NCBI RefSeq assembly: GCF_000189635.1
Contig: NW_002476387.1
Span: 806,001 to 870,000 of the forward strand
Direction: 5' to 3'
Source of the DNA: Tetrahymena thermophila SB210
Taxonomy: Eukaryota > Ciliophora > Oligohymenophorea > Hymenostomatida > Tetrahymenidae
Length of the DNA: 64,000 bases
The number at the start of each line of letters is the position of its first letter. Positions within the stretch are counted from its first letter, which is position 1. Both the position numbers and the translations under genes were made by a program. The notes under the pieces are model-generated. The model worked only from the letters and a program-made list of their open reading frames with translations. It made no database searches and was not told where the DNA came from. Positions 24,739-38,100 of this stretch are shown here, piece by piece.

Positions 24739-26310
24739 ATGATTTGTTCAATTTTCAAAAAATCTATTTAACTTTAAAGTAGAATTTGTAAATAGATTCT
24801 AAAATAACATAAAAATCATAATTCTATTGATTATTTCAATAGATCTAATTTATTAGATAAGATTTGTCTAAACTCAAAGTAAATTGCATTCATATTTTCA
24901 TAATATATTCTACATGGTTTTTCATAAATAAATAATATTAGGCTAAATAAATATCAGTTTACTTCTTAATAAGACAATAGAGTTGACAATGAAGAGGAAA
25001 TTACAAAATTTTATACACAAAATTAGATTTTAGTTGAACAAAATAAATTTGAGGAAGCAATTTAAAGTTGGAATCAAATGAAGTCTAATTTGTCATTGAA
25101 AGGCATATCAAAAGAAGAATGTGATTACCAAATAGCAAAGATTTATTTAGAAAAAGGAGAAACTTAAAAGTCAATTGAGCTTTTTAACGACTACTTAAAA
25201 AATATTTCAAATCAAGAACATTATACTGATTAAATTATAGCAGATGAACTGTTTCATATTGCTCAAGAATTTTAAAAAGAAAGTTAATATGAGGAATCGA
25301 TACCATTTTACTAAGAATCTCTTAAAAAAAACTATAAAAATGTGGAAATTCATTTGATGTATTTACAAAATTTGATTAAAAACATGAACAAAAATGATGC
25401 TGCCATCGAACATATTTACAAAATTATTAACCATAACGAACTTTATAACCCTATACTTTTTTCCTTTTTAGGTGAAGCTTATTTCAATAAAAGAGAGTAC
25501 AGTCATAGTGTAGATTACTATCTTAAGTATTTAGATGTTATTTTAAGTGGCAAGAAAAAAGATACAAAAAACCAAGAAGAAGCAATAAATGAAGAGCTTA
25601 AAAATGCAAATTTAGAAATTGCTAGCTTATTTTTAAAGGTAGCATCATCATATTACTTCTTAAACAACTATGAAAAATCTTTAGAATATTATTTAAAGAA
25701 TTATGAATTTTAGAAGGAGCACAAATATGAAATAAGTCATCAGATGTTTTTGAATATCTCTGAACTATATTTGAAATTATAAAACATATAAAAAAGTTTA
25801 GAAATTCTACAGATTGGATCTGAAAATTATCCTGAAATGATAGAATTTTAGTATTTCCAAGGCATGATTAACTTAAATTTTTTAAAGAATAATGATTAAG
25901 CATAATAATGCTTTGAGAAAGCTATAAAGATAAATAAAAAGCATTCTGATTCTTACAAATAGCTAGGCCTTTTGTATTTAAGACAACAAAGATATGAGGA
26001 AGCAGAAGAGATGTTTTTGAACTGCATTAAAATTTACCATAATGATACGGATGCTTTATATTACATGGCATACATTTTATAATATCATCATAAATCTCCT
26101 TAAGACGCCTTAATATGCTATCAAATGTGCCTTGATGTCAATTCAGAGCTGCCAGCTCCTCTAATGCAATGTGCTATCATTCATTACGATACCTCAAACT
26201 ACGATAAAGCTATTGAATATATAACTAAGGCTCATTAATCTGACCCTGATTCTGAATAAATAAAATTACTCTATGAAAAAATGAAATCAAAGCAAACTAT
26301 TAACTTTTGA
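24739..26310 (+). CDS. Tetratricopeptide-repeat (TPR) protein
   Basis: Single open frame from ATG 24739 to TGA 26308-26310 (523 codons). From about residue 85 onward it is a chain of degenerate 34-residue TPRs: FYTQNQILVEQNKFEEAIQ, LGEAYFNKREYSHSVDYYLK, VASSYYFLNNYEKSLEYYLK, LNISELYLKLQNIQKSLEIL, FEKAIKINKKHSDSYKQLG, LYLRQQRYEEAEEMFLNCI and CAIIHYDTSNYDKAIEYITK. TPR arrays act as protein-binding scaffolds; the partner cannot be told. The first 75 codons are very AT-rich and unlike the rest, so the true start may lie in a small upstream exon or nearer 24990; the next in-frame ATG is 25078. TPRs of this kind occur in ciliary transport, anaphase-promoting and TFIIIC proteins, and I see nothing that picks one. 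Confidence 0.82.
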
Positions 26311-26514
26311 AATATTTTTTTTTAGTATTTTCAGTATTTATATTTTCTACAAAATTTTATTATATAAAAATAAAATGCAAAATTATGGATGGATGGATAT
26401 ATAAATTGGTAGATTGATTAATATTTACAGTATTTAATTTATTTTATAATTTTCTATATTTATAAATAGTTTTTAATTATATTTTATTTATCAGATAAAA
26501 TTTTGTTTTATAAG

Positions 26515-29500
26515 TCATTGATAAGATGATAGTCTTGGTTGGTTTTGGTACTTTATAATTAAAAAAATTGTTAATAAAGATAATAAAAATGAAACATTAT
26601 TTTACATTAAGATTTGATGGCTTCAAGATATTGTTTATGTTCTATTGATTGTTCTAGAATTGCGAGTTTTATTTGGTACTTAATCCGTTTTGTTATTGGT
26701 TATATTATTTTTTTTATTATAGAATGCTATTAAAAGAGTAGTTTTCATTGTAGAATTTATTCTGATTTCCTGCATTTTGAGGTTATTGAACGAAGCTGCC
26801 TTTTTAGCTGTAATTAAAATTATTGCTATTTGTAATGTTGCAATTGTTTTAAAATTTTTATTCTTTTTCTCTAAGTAAATATGACTTATTTTAACTTGAT
26901 TTTTAATCGCAATAGTCAATAATTTAATTCATATTTTTATTTTATAATAGAACTTATTTTTAAACCTTTTAATTAAAGATCTCATTTGGTGAATCTATGC
27001 AAGATATGTCACTAATATTTATTAATTTATTTTTATTTTTGGTTATGTTAAATTTATTTTGAATTTAATTTATATTTTACGTAAAAACATTAGTTGAAAC
27101 TTCTTATTTCTGTTATCTTAGGAGTTATTCATAATCGCTTTGGGATTTATGAAGCATTTGTAATATGATTGTAATGCTTTCTTCGTTTTTTTTAGTGATT
27201 GTTTCTAATTCTATAATTCTCTGCTTGCTTTCTAAGTTTTCCTTTTAATTTTTAGTTAATTGTTAAAATTGGTTTGAATAAAATAATTGAATTTACCTTG
27301 ATGTAATTTGCTTTCTCTTCTTTAATCTTTATTAATTCTTATGTAAGATTTTAGTTTACTTTTTCTAAATTGTCAGTCTTTTATTTTAAAGATAAAACTT
27401 TTGACTCTAGCATGAAAACTCTTCCTTCAAGCTGATTGCTTTAGGTACTTTTTGCAGACAGAGGATTAGTAGATATGCTACTGTTTTTAGGCTTTTGCTC
27501 TCTAGTGATGGTGTTATTGCTCTTCTACAAAGTATTCTAATTGCTATTGGTTTTGCTAATTTAAACACTGTTAGTATTGTGAGTGTTTTAACCTAGCTTA
27601 AAAGAACTGCCATTACCTTTTAAGTAATCTTTAATAATCTGGGAGTAAGTTTTTCTTTGCTATTCTGAGTCTATTGTCAAGAGCTATTATTAGTTAAGTT
27701 ATTATGCAGGTTGCTATTATTACAACATTTAAAATTGCTGAAGCTACTTTTAAATTTGCTATGATTGTTCTATTGACATAGTTTAACTTATACCTTAAAA
27801 TTATTGCTAACTAGGATAACTAAGTTAGGAAGAAGTTTATATATTGATAATTTATTAAGGATTAGAAATGTTGTTGCTGCAGTTCAGAATGTTGTTGCTG
27901 CTTTTGCTATTTGATGAAGTGGTAGAATTACCAATATTTTAGGAACTTACTAGCTAAGACATATTTGTATTAAAACTTACTTTTCTTTAGGTTGATTCAC
28001 TTTCTTTTGGTAAGTTTCTAGAACTGTTTAATTATAAATTAGAGTTTTAGTTGTTTTATAGGTAGTTATTTTATTATATTTGATGGATTTCTTTTTCAAA
28101 ATTGTTTGAAGTTTTTTAGATGTTATTGCTTGCTTAGTTATTATTTACAAAGGATTAAGTATTTTAGTTTTATTTGTTGTTAAATGAAATACTTTAATTA
28201 ATTTAATGAGTGGGATAAGTGTTAGAATTACTTACATGTAATTATTCAGTGTTATCATTCTAATGTCTTCTCTATGATTTTTAATCGTTAGAGTTTAGAA
28301 TATTGTTAAAATTATTAATTTGCATGTTTAACTGATTTGAAAAACTCATTAAATTACTGCTCTTTTGTGAGTTAGTAGAATTAGAAATGTTTTGATAAGT
28401 CTAAGATTGGATTTATTATTAATTATTTTAATTCATTTTCTCAGTTTAGTTTTTATTTGATCTAAAGCTTGAAATTTGTATATTTTAATTATTATCTTAG
28501 CCTCCTTTTGTTTGCGATGTAGCGGGGGTTATTGATTACCTGCCTTCTTTGGGTGAGGCTATTGTTTCAATCATAGAGTGTTATTCAGAAGAGTCATTTT
28601 AATTTTGTTAATAGCGCTACTTGCCTACGTCCTTTCTATCAACAAAAGCTTTATTTATCAAGAGATTTACCTTTTGAGGAAAAAGCAAATGACTTTGCTA
28701 ATTGATTGTTTAATCTTCCTTTTTTTCATGTTCATTCATATACAAGTTAAACTACTAAACAAGAGGTCTAATGGAATCAGAAAGGTTAGATCCTCTTCCA
28801 CTTAGGCTATTATTAGTATTAGATAATTGCTATTATTGTTGTTGCTACTATTATTGTTATTAGTACTTTGATTCATTTGATTAGACTTAAAATATTTAGC
28901 CGTTTTGAGTATTGGTTTTTTAACTACCATTTAAAGAAGCTTAGTTAAAAATCTCATGAATTGAATTTCTTTTAGAATACTTACTAATGTTCAAATCTTT
29001 AAATTCATTCTAATTATTTGTTGCATAGAATTAAGAAGATTCGCCTCTGCTGTGATGATATTGAGATATATTTGAAGAGGAGGTTAATGAAGGATTAATT
29101 TGTTGGGATTAAGATGAACCAATATTTTTATTAATTAATCCTGATGCTTAATTATTAGATTTAGGTGAAATAATAGAAGGATTTTGATTATTTGAAAGAG
29201 GAGATGTAGATTGTTAAAATGAAGAAATATTTTATTAGTTTAGATTTTTATTGTTTAAGTTATTGCTTGAGAGTGGTGAATGGCTTTATGATTTTTATGT
29301 CTTGTAAGATTAGTTAGTCTCTTATTATGTCTGTTAGTTTATTTTGTTAGAAGTGTTTTGCTGGCTTTGGAATTAACTTCCTTTTTGGAAGTCAGATGCA
29401 TCGTTATTAAGAAACTGTGGATTCTAGATTGATTTGATTTAACCAGCATTACTTTCATTTGACTTAGCTTTGCTGCTGATTTAACTATTAGTCTATGTTA

Positions 29501-30428
29501 AAGGCTGATTTTGTCTTAGTACTTAATTCATTTAATATTTTTACTTGGCCTACTCATATTCTTATTATTATTGCTTTAAAATTTGCTAGTTTACCATATC
29601 TTATTAATATTATTGTTAATTGAGACTAGCTAAAAAAGAAGATGGAATAGTTTAAATATTTTTCTATAAGAGGATTTAATCACAGTTAAAATCGGTGCTT
29701 GATGAGTTGCTTGGATGAGTGTTTAGAATCTTTGTTGTGTTAGCTATTGATTTTTTATGACTGTGGAGACTCTATGTGTCTTTGTTAATTGAAGTTCCAA
29801 ATTCACTAGAATTAGCAAGCTCAGGAATTGCTTATAATCCATCGCTGAAGGCAGGATAAGGAAAACAATTATGCTAATTAGAATAACTATATTTCTTATA
29901 CTTTTAGAAAAACATGCTATCGAAATCATCATCTGCTTCCCCATCTTCTTCGTCTGAACCACTACTTCTTTTAGTACGATATTAGCTATCTTCGTTGAGC
30001 TTTTAAAGGTCTGCAGAAGGTTGGATGAATTAAGAACCATTTCTTGATAGTGTTCCCACATCGCTATTGTGTCTTTTCTTTTTTTGTAAATTCTTTCCAA
30101 AATTAAACATAGAGCTGGTACCTGCCGAAGAAGGAGGTTGTGTTTAGGATTCATCTTCAATACAATCCACAATAGTTTTTTTTTCTTCATGATTATTTTT
30201 TTGAGCATTAAGGGCCTCCACAGTAGAGCTTGCATCTATAATTCTGTTAATCTGAATCATTTTTTCGAAATCCTCTTTATTTTTTTTTTCTTCTTCAGTC
30301 ATCTAAGGAGCCACCTAGAGCTAAGTGAAATCATATTAGGAGTTAGATTATGTTCTTCTGTGCCCACGAGTGGATCTTGCGTTTTGCAACTTCTACTAAT
30401 GAGAAAGTTTGTCTTCTTCTGCTGACAT
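26515..30428 (-). CDS. Giant Q/N/S-rich low-complexity protein with C-terminal coiled coil, about 1267 aa
   Basis: Not recognised. The frame begins MSAEEDKLSHQQKLQ at 30428 and, with introns 27242-27296 and 26551-26605 (55 nt each), ends QPRLSSYQ at the TGA 26515-26517. Coding length is 3804 nt, whole codons. Residues 1-200 are mixed charged and Ser-rich, with an acidic GSDEEDGEADDDFDSMF patch. About 700 residues of Gln, Asn and Ser follow, including a long Gln run near 28820-28860, largely spelled with TAA and TAG. Near 27300-27450 comes a heptad-like coiled coil (SKVLSLKQKTDNLEKVNQNL) continuing across the intron. The composition is prion-like. The final exon is only about 36 nt. A scaffold or regulatory role is possible but unproven. 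Confidence 0.8.
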
Positions 30429-31345
30429 ACAAGTAAATTAGGATAGTTGATAAATGTAGAATATAAAAGAGACTCTGAGTTAATTTAGTAAGTGTAGTAA
30501 ATAGTTTTATATTGAGCTTATTATGAATTTTTGCGGTTTATAATTTATGTTCTTCTATGTTTTATTTATAAGTTGTTTTGATAATCTTTGAAAGATAAAG
30601 ATTTATTTTATAATTAGAACTAAATATACGAAGATGTATGCTTTTTTTCTTATTTTTATAATTAAAAACTTAAGGTTCGTTTAACTCTTTTTAATTATTT
30701 ATTTTTTAATATTTTCTTTTAATAAATATGCGATAAAGGATATGATATCTATATATATCTTGCCTTATCTCATTGTATTTCATAATGCTTTTTTAACTTT
30801 ATTATGCAACTAAATGAAAATATAAATGATAAAAAAACACATTCATTATTATCTTAATAAAAACAATTCAAAATCTAATAAAATTATCTAAATTTTTTTA
30901 AAATAATCTTTAGCACGACTAATTTTTGAATTTTTAATTGAATTTCAATCTGAAAATTTTTGAATTTAATTATTTCTTCTATTTCCAACGTTTATTTTCT
31001 TTGGTGTTAATTTTTTTATGGAGTCAATAGTCAGTTTAAAAATAAAAAATATAGTAAATTAAATAATATAATTTCTTACTTAGTTACAAATATTATCTGT
31101 CATAAGAGAACAAATATGAAATGAAATAATTAATTAAGTTAATTTAAAAACTGTTTAGTTTATTTAGGAAGATTTTTAAATTCTGTAATAATATTTTTTC
31201 TTCTTCAATTTATTTTACAATATAAAATAATATGCAATTCAAAGATATAAATTTAAAGTAGTTTTAATTTTTAAAAGCAAAATTATTTATTTTATTTTAT
31301 TGCTAAGTTTAATTGAAAAAAATTTTTATCTTAAAATATTTTTTA
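30429..31345. other. Intergenic
   Basis: AT-rich spacer between two genes on the - strand. Nothing recognised. Confidence 0.5.
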
Positions 31346-33775
31346 TCAATTTGCTAATTTTTGAGGAGAAAATTAATTTTATTAAATGTGAGGAGCTTCT
31401 ATTTCTTAAATTGATATGTTTGGACTATATATCGAATTTTCACCACATTTAATTTGATAGTCTTAATTTATTAATATGCTGCTTTTATTTCTCTCGTTTT
31501 TTGTAATCGATGATAGATCATGAAAGCTTTTTTTATTTAAGCTCTTTATGACAAATTTTTTGTCGTAGTAGTATTTTGTTGAGTCAGGAATATTTTCTAA
31601 AGACTAACTTCTAGATTTACTATTATTTGTATCAGCGTAGTTTGATAATTATGGTATTAAATTTTCTTTATTCTGATTTAAAAGATTCTTAAATTAATTA
31701 GGATTATCAGATAATTAGCCTAAATTTTAATTATCTTCTTTATTTAACATTTCCTAAACATTTGCTCTGCACTTATCAATTTAAGACTAAGAACATTTAC
31801 TGTTTATAAAAGGATGTTTTAATATTTCGTGGGATTTAATTCTTTCTTGTGGATTAATCTTAAGCATTTAAATAATTAAATCTAATAGAAGTTCTCCTTT
31901 TTCCTAATTATCAAATTAAGATAATATGTTTGTTAAATATGCTGGTAGTATTTCATTTATAGCTTTTTATTTTTGCAAGAGCTTCTCAAAGTCTTGATTT
32001 CTAATTGAAAATATCCCTGTCTTGATAACTGTTTTTTCTTTGTATGAAACTCTACATTTATAGCTCAACCACTAAGGCAATCCAGTTAACAATTCAAGAA
32101 GGGAAGCTCCAAAAGACCAAACATCTATTGTGTCTAAAGACCCTTACAAGTTTTAAATCATAGTGTGATTATTATTTTTAATGCGATTGTTTTCGTTGAT
32201 AATTTAGTTAATTACTTCAGGAGGCATGTATTCTATAGTTGCTAAATTTATTGTACCCTTTTCATGATAACTAACTACAGATCCAAAATCAATCAAGGCA
32301 ACTTACTCTAGATTGAATTTTTAATTTCCTTCAGATTTATAATTAATTAAAATATTTTCTGGCTTAATGTCACAATGTATAAGTTTATTCTCACTTAAAA
32401 GAGAAAGAGCAGAAGCAACTTTATATATAAACTAAGCCATTAGATTGTTTTCAAGTTAAATGAAATCATAATATGATTGCTAAAAATTAATTTTATAAAT
32501 TCTCTCATTATTATGAAAATCCCCATTCAATCCATAAAATAGCTTAGCTGATGTTGATCCACCTAACTCAAATATTATCCAAGTGTCTTTAGAGTCTTTG
32601 ATAACTTCAACTAAACCAATAAGGTTTTTTAATCCTTTTTAAATAGATTTAATTTTAATAACAATTTTTATAATTTTTAACTAATTCTTACTCTAATCAT
32701 TTTAATATTAAGCTTTTGGTTAACCATCATCATTATAGAAATTTTGTAGAAGCTTAAGCTCTCTTTGAATAGATTCTTAGTTATTCTTGTTGACTATTTA
32801 TTTTACTGCCACTTTTTACTGTGTTTTTGAGCTTTTACACAACCAAACAACAGAGAACCCTCCTCTTTTTTTAGTAATTAATTAATTAATAAATTAAATA
32901 TTATTAATCATATTTACTTTCCTAAGATTTCTATTTTTTCATACCCCTAAGGACATCTTGATCCATAAAGCTTTGTCTCTTCTTCGCTTAAAGCAATTAT
33001 TTCTTTTTTTAATAAAAACAAATATAAACTTTTTTATTGATAAAAGCAAATAATAAATAAATTTACCTTTAAAATTATTTTTGAAATTTAACTAATCTCC
33101 CTTTATTGCATTATTTGGTGACCTATTAAATAGCAAATTGATTTAATTAAATTTATAAAAATTATATTTCAAATTTATTATTTAATTATTTATATTTATT
33201 TACTGGTAGGATTTTTTTTGGTTGGGATTTTATTTTTATAAGTCTTTCTAGAACTATTGCAAATAGCCATCTTTTGGAAATGGGATAAATGTTGAGGACT
33301 AACATCTAATTTTATTTTCTAGTTAATTCACATTGTTTATAAGAACAGCAGCCTTTTGTTTATTGATTTATACTTTTAAGTTTTATTTAGAGAGATAAGG
33401 CTTTATTATCTCAGAAGGATATTTTTTATAGGAAAGTTATGGCAGAAGGGATTATTAAATTGATGCATTTAATTAATTTTAATTGCTAATATTTTAACTA
33501 CTTTATTAATAATATAGCTGCTACTAGTTTTAGTGATTTTGTTATTAAGAAAATAATTAATGCTAATTTAAATTTTATTAATTCATATTCTTTTCTTATC
33601 TAATTGACTTTTCTGAGGCTACTGGCACAATATTATTTTATTTGGCAGAAGGTTATCTATTATTTGTATTGCCTAAGAATTCTAAGTTTCCCTTTTTTAG
33701 ATTGTCTTATAGCATTGCTAGTCTCTATATATTATCGTTTATCTTTTGGATGTTTTATTATTAAACAGACTTCAT
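31346..33775 (-). CDS. Serine/threonine-type protein kinase with Q/N-rich N-terminus
   Basis: Starts MKSVQQQNIQK at 33775. The first 210 residues or so are Gln/Asn-rich. Introns at 33123-33203, 33003-33066 and 32865-32917 are phase-consistent (744 codons including the stop); a further 57-nt intron around 32650-32710 is likely and keeps the frame. Kinase domain landmarks: LGKGGFSVVWLCK (Gly loop), KVAVKQIV (ATP lysine), IQRELKLL (C-helix Glu), LIHCDIKPENIL (catalytic loop with Asp), LIDFGSVVSY (DFG), ATIEYMPPEVI (P+1 loop), DVWSFGASLLELLTG, and ERIKSHEILKHPFI (end of domain). The tail is about 140 residues. HCD replaces HRD, and the activation loop is short, so it sits outside the common AGC, CAMK and CMGC groups; substrate and pathway are unknown. 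Ends at TGA 31346-31348. Confidence 0.9.
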
Positions 33776-33993
33776 TTTTTTAAAATCTTGGATATTCTTT
33801 GCTTTGAATAAATAAAAATAGAAATTAAGAAAATGTAGAAATTGCTAATAACATTATTTAAAAATATTTTGAATTAAGATGTAAACTTTTTATTAAGTAC
33901 AGTTGATTTCTAAATAAAAATGTATGATTATTTAGGATTCAATCAACAAGTAAAACTATAAAACAAATTTACTCTTTGTGCTTTCAAATTATT

Positions 33994-34594
33994 TCAGACG
34001 AAAGAAAGAAAATAATTAATTCTACCATAAGGATTAGACATCTAAGAAAATTAAGGTTTATGTTCAGTTGCTGTAATGTTATTAAATTGTTGATTCGATT
34101 TGGTAAATTTTAAATCTTCATCAAATTTTTTAACCCTTGGAAGAGTTCCTTCTTCCTTCAAATTTTTAATAATGCTTTTGATTTCTACAGTATCACTAGA
34201 AGAAACTGTGAATCCATTAGGATTATTAACTTTGAAATCAGCGCTCACAAGTAACCCTCTATTTAAATCAGTTTCTCTAGATCTTTCATTCATAATCCTA
34301 AATAACAAACATTAACTTAACTTCAAAGCTGAAAAAATTGAAGTAGAAATAAATTTTTAGAGTGTTTAGATTAAATCAAAATCCTTACTTATTCATTTTT
34401 TTTGCGATCAGTTACTTATTATAAACAGAGTTAATTTTTTAAATTCTATCTTCTTCAAATGCTAACGCCTTATCAGTAATCGATTTATTTTGTTTTCTTT
34501 CTAAAATAGGTGATATTCCATTAAATCTATTTTATTAACTAGAGTCGTTGAGGACGCTAGCACTTTAAGAAGTTCCAAGTTTTAGCTTATTCAT
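33994..34594 (-). CDS. Small unknown protein, 169 aa
   Basis: Starts MNKLKLGTSQSASVLND at 34594 and ends at TGA 33994-33996. One 91-nt intron (34298-34388, GTAAGG donor, TTTAG acceptor) joins KKMNK to IMNERSRETDL; the coding length is then 170 codons. It is hydrophilic, with two mixed-charge blocks (ILERKQNKSITDKALAFEEDR, and VEIKSIIKNLKEEGTLP) and no membrane segment or known motif. It lies upstream of the kinase on the same strand, about 220 bases from its start. Function unknown. Confidence 0.72.
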
Positions 34595-35164
34595 TATGTT
34601 TGAAATTAATTTTTAGTAAATTAGTTTGTTTACTTTCTAATTTTTAGCAAAATAAATTATTAATATTGTTATCCATTCAAACTCCCTTCTTATAGTTTTT
34701 AATAATTAAATTAAATAATAAAAATAAATCTTTATACTAAAAGCAAACTAAACTATAAATAATTTAAGTAGATATTTATCATCAAAATACTAGAAATAAA
34801 TCCATATTTTCGATTCAGTATTAATTTTACTTTTGATTATTACTTTTATAAGTAAATTTATTATTTTTTAAGTGCTTTTTATATTAAAAACAAAAATACT
34901 TAAGAAGAAATCATCTTTTATGTTTTTAATTTATTACTATTCTTATTTTTAGTAAATTTTAATCAAGTTTAGCATTTAAAATGATATTAAAATAGAAAAA
35001 ATATTTTAATTCAAAAAAACAATACATTTAGTTAAATAATTTAAATTTGAACAAAAAAATAACACAAAAAAAATACAAAAAATATTAAAATTAAATATGT
35101 TTTCTTCATTTATAAAATTTTTCCATAATCGGTAACAATTTGTTTGTAATCTTCTTCATTTATT
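34595..35164. other. Intergenic
   Basis: Extremely AT-rich spacer between the formin 3' end and the small gene's start, both on the - strand. Nothing recognised. Confidence 0.5.
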
Positions 35165-38100
35165 TCATTTATTTAAGAAACCGATCTTAGAGATAGCAGA
35201 TTGTAAATCTTCTCCTCCTTCTCCTCCACTTTGTTAAATTCCTGATTATTTTTCTAAGTAAAAAGTTTAATTAATTTAAAAAAAAAATATTTAAATTTAC
35301 TCATTTTCATTTCCTTAAGAAGGCCTAACATATCTGACTTATTTTTGGTCATTAACATACTCTCTCTAACATTTTAATAGCATTTAGACATTCTGACATC
35401 GCCAGAATTAAGATTTTGCATACCAATAAATGTTCCTCTAACGTTTTCTAAATTTTCAACCTTTTGGTTAGCTTTTTAGCTAAGTTGACTTTTAAATCCC
35501 TTCATAATACTAGCTAAATTTTGTTGTGGATTAGAAACACTCTGTTCAGGAACTTAATTCTTTTATTGTACATTTGATGTGGAAGCCTTTAAGTCTGGTT
35601 TTGCTTGTTTTTAATCTACTTTTGAAGTTGAGGTCTTCAAATCTTCTTTAGCCTTTTTTTCCTCTTCCTTCTTTTTCTTTTCTTCCTCTTTTTTCTTTGC
35701 CTCTTCTATCTTCTGCTTATCTGCCTTTTCTTTCTTAATTTTTCTAAAAAGCTATCCAAACTTTTCAGCAAACTTTTCAGAAGGATCAGTTGGCTTTTCT
35801 CCATACAAGCTTGCAACTTACTTGTAAGTTTCATCTATAGTTTTAATTTCAACATCCATACTATTTATACGTTATTCGATAGCATCTACGCTTCCATCTA
35901 GTTTTGATTTGATATTGTCATTTGGAAGATCTGTCTGGGATTAAATAGCTTTTTGCATAAAGCGGAAATTTTTCTTTATTTCATTTAAATCTGCATTCAA
36001 TTGTGATATAGGGAGCTACTCACAAAGATTTAAAGCTTCTTCATCTTCTAGAGATATGAGAGGATTGTATTTCTTTTCAAAAATATCTATTACATACATC
36101 ATCAAAGTTGTTTTATTATCTTTCATTTTTAGTTCACTTATTTTAATCAAAGAATCAAATTTAAAGCCCCAGGCTCCACCTCTTGCTGATTCTCCATTTA
36201 AATAGTTACCAAAAGCTAAAACATACTCAAGCATTTCAGGTATTAATTTGTTATCTTTCAAATAGAAAATACCTCTTCTTAATTTTTAAACTTTTGGCTC
36301 TAAATCTAAGAACATTTCTTCGTGAGTTTTAAGGAAAATTAAACCTCTGATACGATCACCAAATCCTTTTACTTTTTTTACTTCGTAAATAAACTTTTCA
36401 GGGTTAGCTAAATCCTCAGGTTTACCTCCACCTTCAATATAACCTGTAACTAGGTCTACTTCTTCTTGCTTAGGACAAATGTTGTTAAGAGATTGAAGAT
36501 TATTAAGAGTTAAAATTTTTTCATCACAGCTAACTAAAGCATTGCTGATTAAATTTGAAGATATTTTTAGCTTTTACAAAACAATTTCATAAGTCTTTGT
36601 TCTATCACCATTAATCAAGCTAGTTTTTTGAATAATCATTGGTTTTGGTGGTGCTGTTGTGCTGCCTTAAGTGCTATTAGAGTTAGATCCATTTGGTTAT
36701 GAAGAAGCTCCACCAACTTATTTGACAGGAGCAGTAGGCTTTTCAAATTAATCTTCTATAAATTTAATATCCAATTCAACTTTTTCATCATTTAATTTCT
36801 CCCATATAGTATTTTTAATATTATTAGCTGTTATTGTGTTCCACATAAAAGGTTTGAGAGGGACATTTGGCTTTTTCTTTTGTTTCTATAGAGGCTGCTA
36901 AGGCATCATCTAATCATAAAATTAAATTATAGTTGTAGTATAAAGGTAATTAATTTACCATAGGCATATTGAAAGAAGGCATCATCTTTGATATTTTAAA
37001 ATAATTAATTAGCATTAAATGAAAACTTTGTTTATTTTTATTTTACTGGTGCTTAAGTTCCAATAAGAAATGGTGGTGGCATCTTTAATAGATAAAAAAT
37101 TAATAAATTTGATGAGAATTTTCATTTAAAAATTACAGGTGCTCCTCCTAAATTAATTGCCTTTTTTATAATTAATAAATTAATAATATATGTAAAGAAA
37201 AAAAAAATTACAGGTGATTATCCAAAAGGTGGTGGTGGCTATTAAATAAAAAATTATATTGTTCAAAAAAATAATACATTTTTTCTAAATATATTTATTA
37301 CTGGTGGAATACCTCCAATTGATGGTGCCTGTTTTAGAAAGTAAATAAATCTTTTATTTCTAATTAAAAATAATTTACAGATGGAATACCTCCGAAAGGT
37401 GGTGGCTGTGAGATTAAAATATAAAAATTAATAAAAATAAAACATTTTTATTTAATTTACAGGTGGAGGTGGGATACCTCCAAACGATGGAGCCTAATTT
37501 TAAAGAGAAATAGAATTATTTATTTTTTGGAAATGAAAAAGTTAGTTTACAGGTGGAATACCGCCTAGAGGTGGTGGCTAAGAAATAAAAATAATAATTT
37601 CAAAACAAAAAATATAATATTTTGAGGTAATTTATTTACTGGTGGAATACCTCCAATAGATGGAGCCTTTTATTTATTTAAATTGGAAAAATAAAATAAA
37701 ATTGATGATTTTATTTCAATTTATAAAATTAATTTACTTGTGGAATTCCTCCAAAAGGTGGTGGCTAAAATTATATTTTTAAGTTAAATATAACAAAAAT
37801 AAATTTAAAATGTTTACTGGTGGGATGCCTCCAATAGAAGGAGCCTTTTTAAAATAAAGAAAATATCATATAAAATATTTTTAAAAATTATTTATTTTTA
37901 TTTTACAGGTGGAATACCTCCAAAGGATGGTGCCTTTTTTCATAATTTTTAATAATTATTATTATTTTATTTTTTTAAACAAGATTTACAGGTGGAATGC
38001 CTCCAATAGGTGGTGCCTAGATTAGTAAGTAAAAATAAAAATAAATAAACTATATTTATTAATTTATTTACAGGTGGAATGCCTCCGATTTATGGTGCCT

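Noticed and set aside
29744-30235. 163-aa Met-rich frame on the - strand
   Set aside because: Wrong frame of the Q/N/S-rich gene starting at 30428, which reads MSAEEDK and stays open with TAA/TAG as Gln.
33230-33270. ATG at 33268-33270 as the kinase start
   Set aside because: Its frame does not join the kinase domain; the frame from ATG 33775 does, with a phase-consistent intron at 33123-33203.
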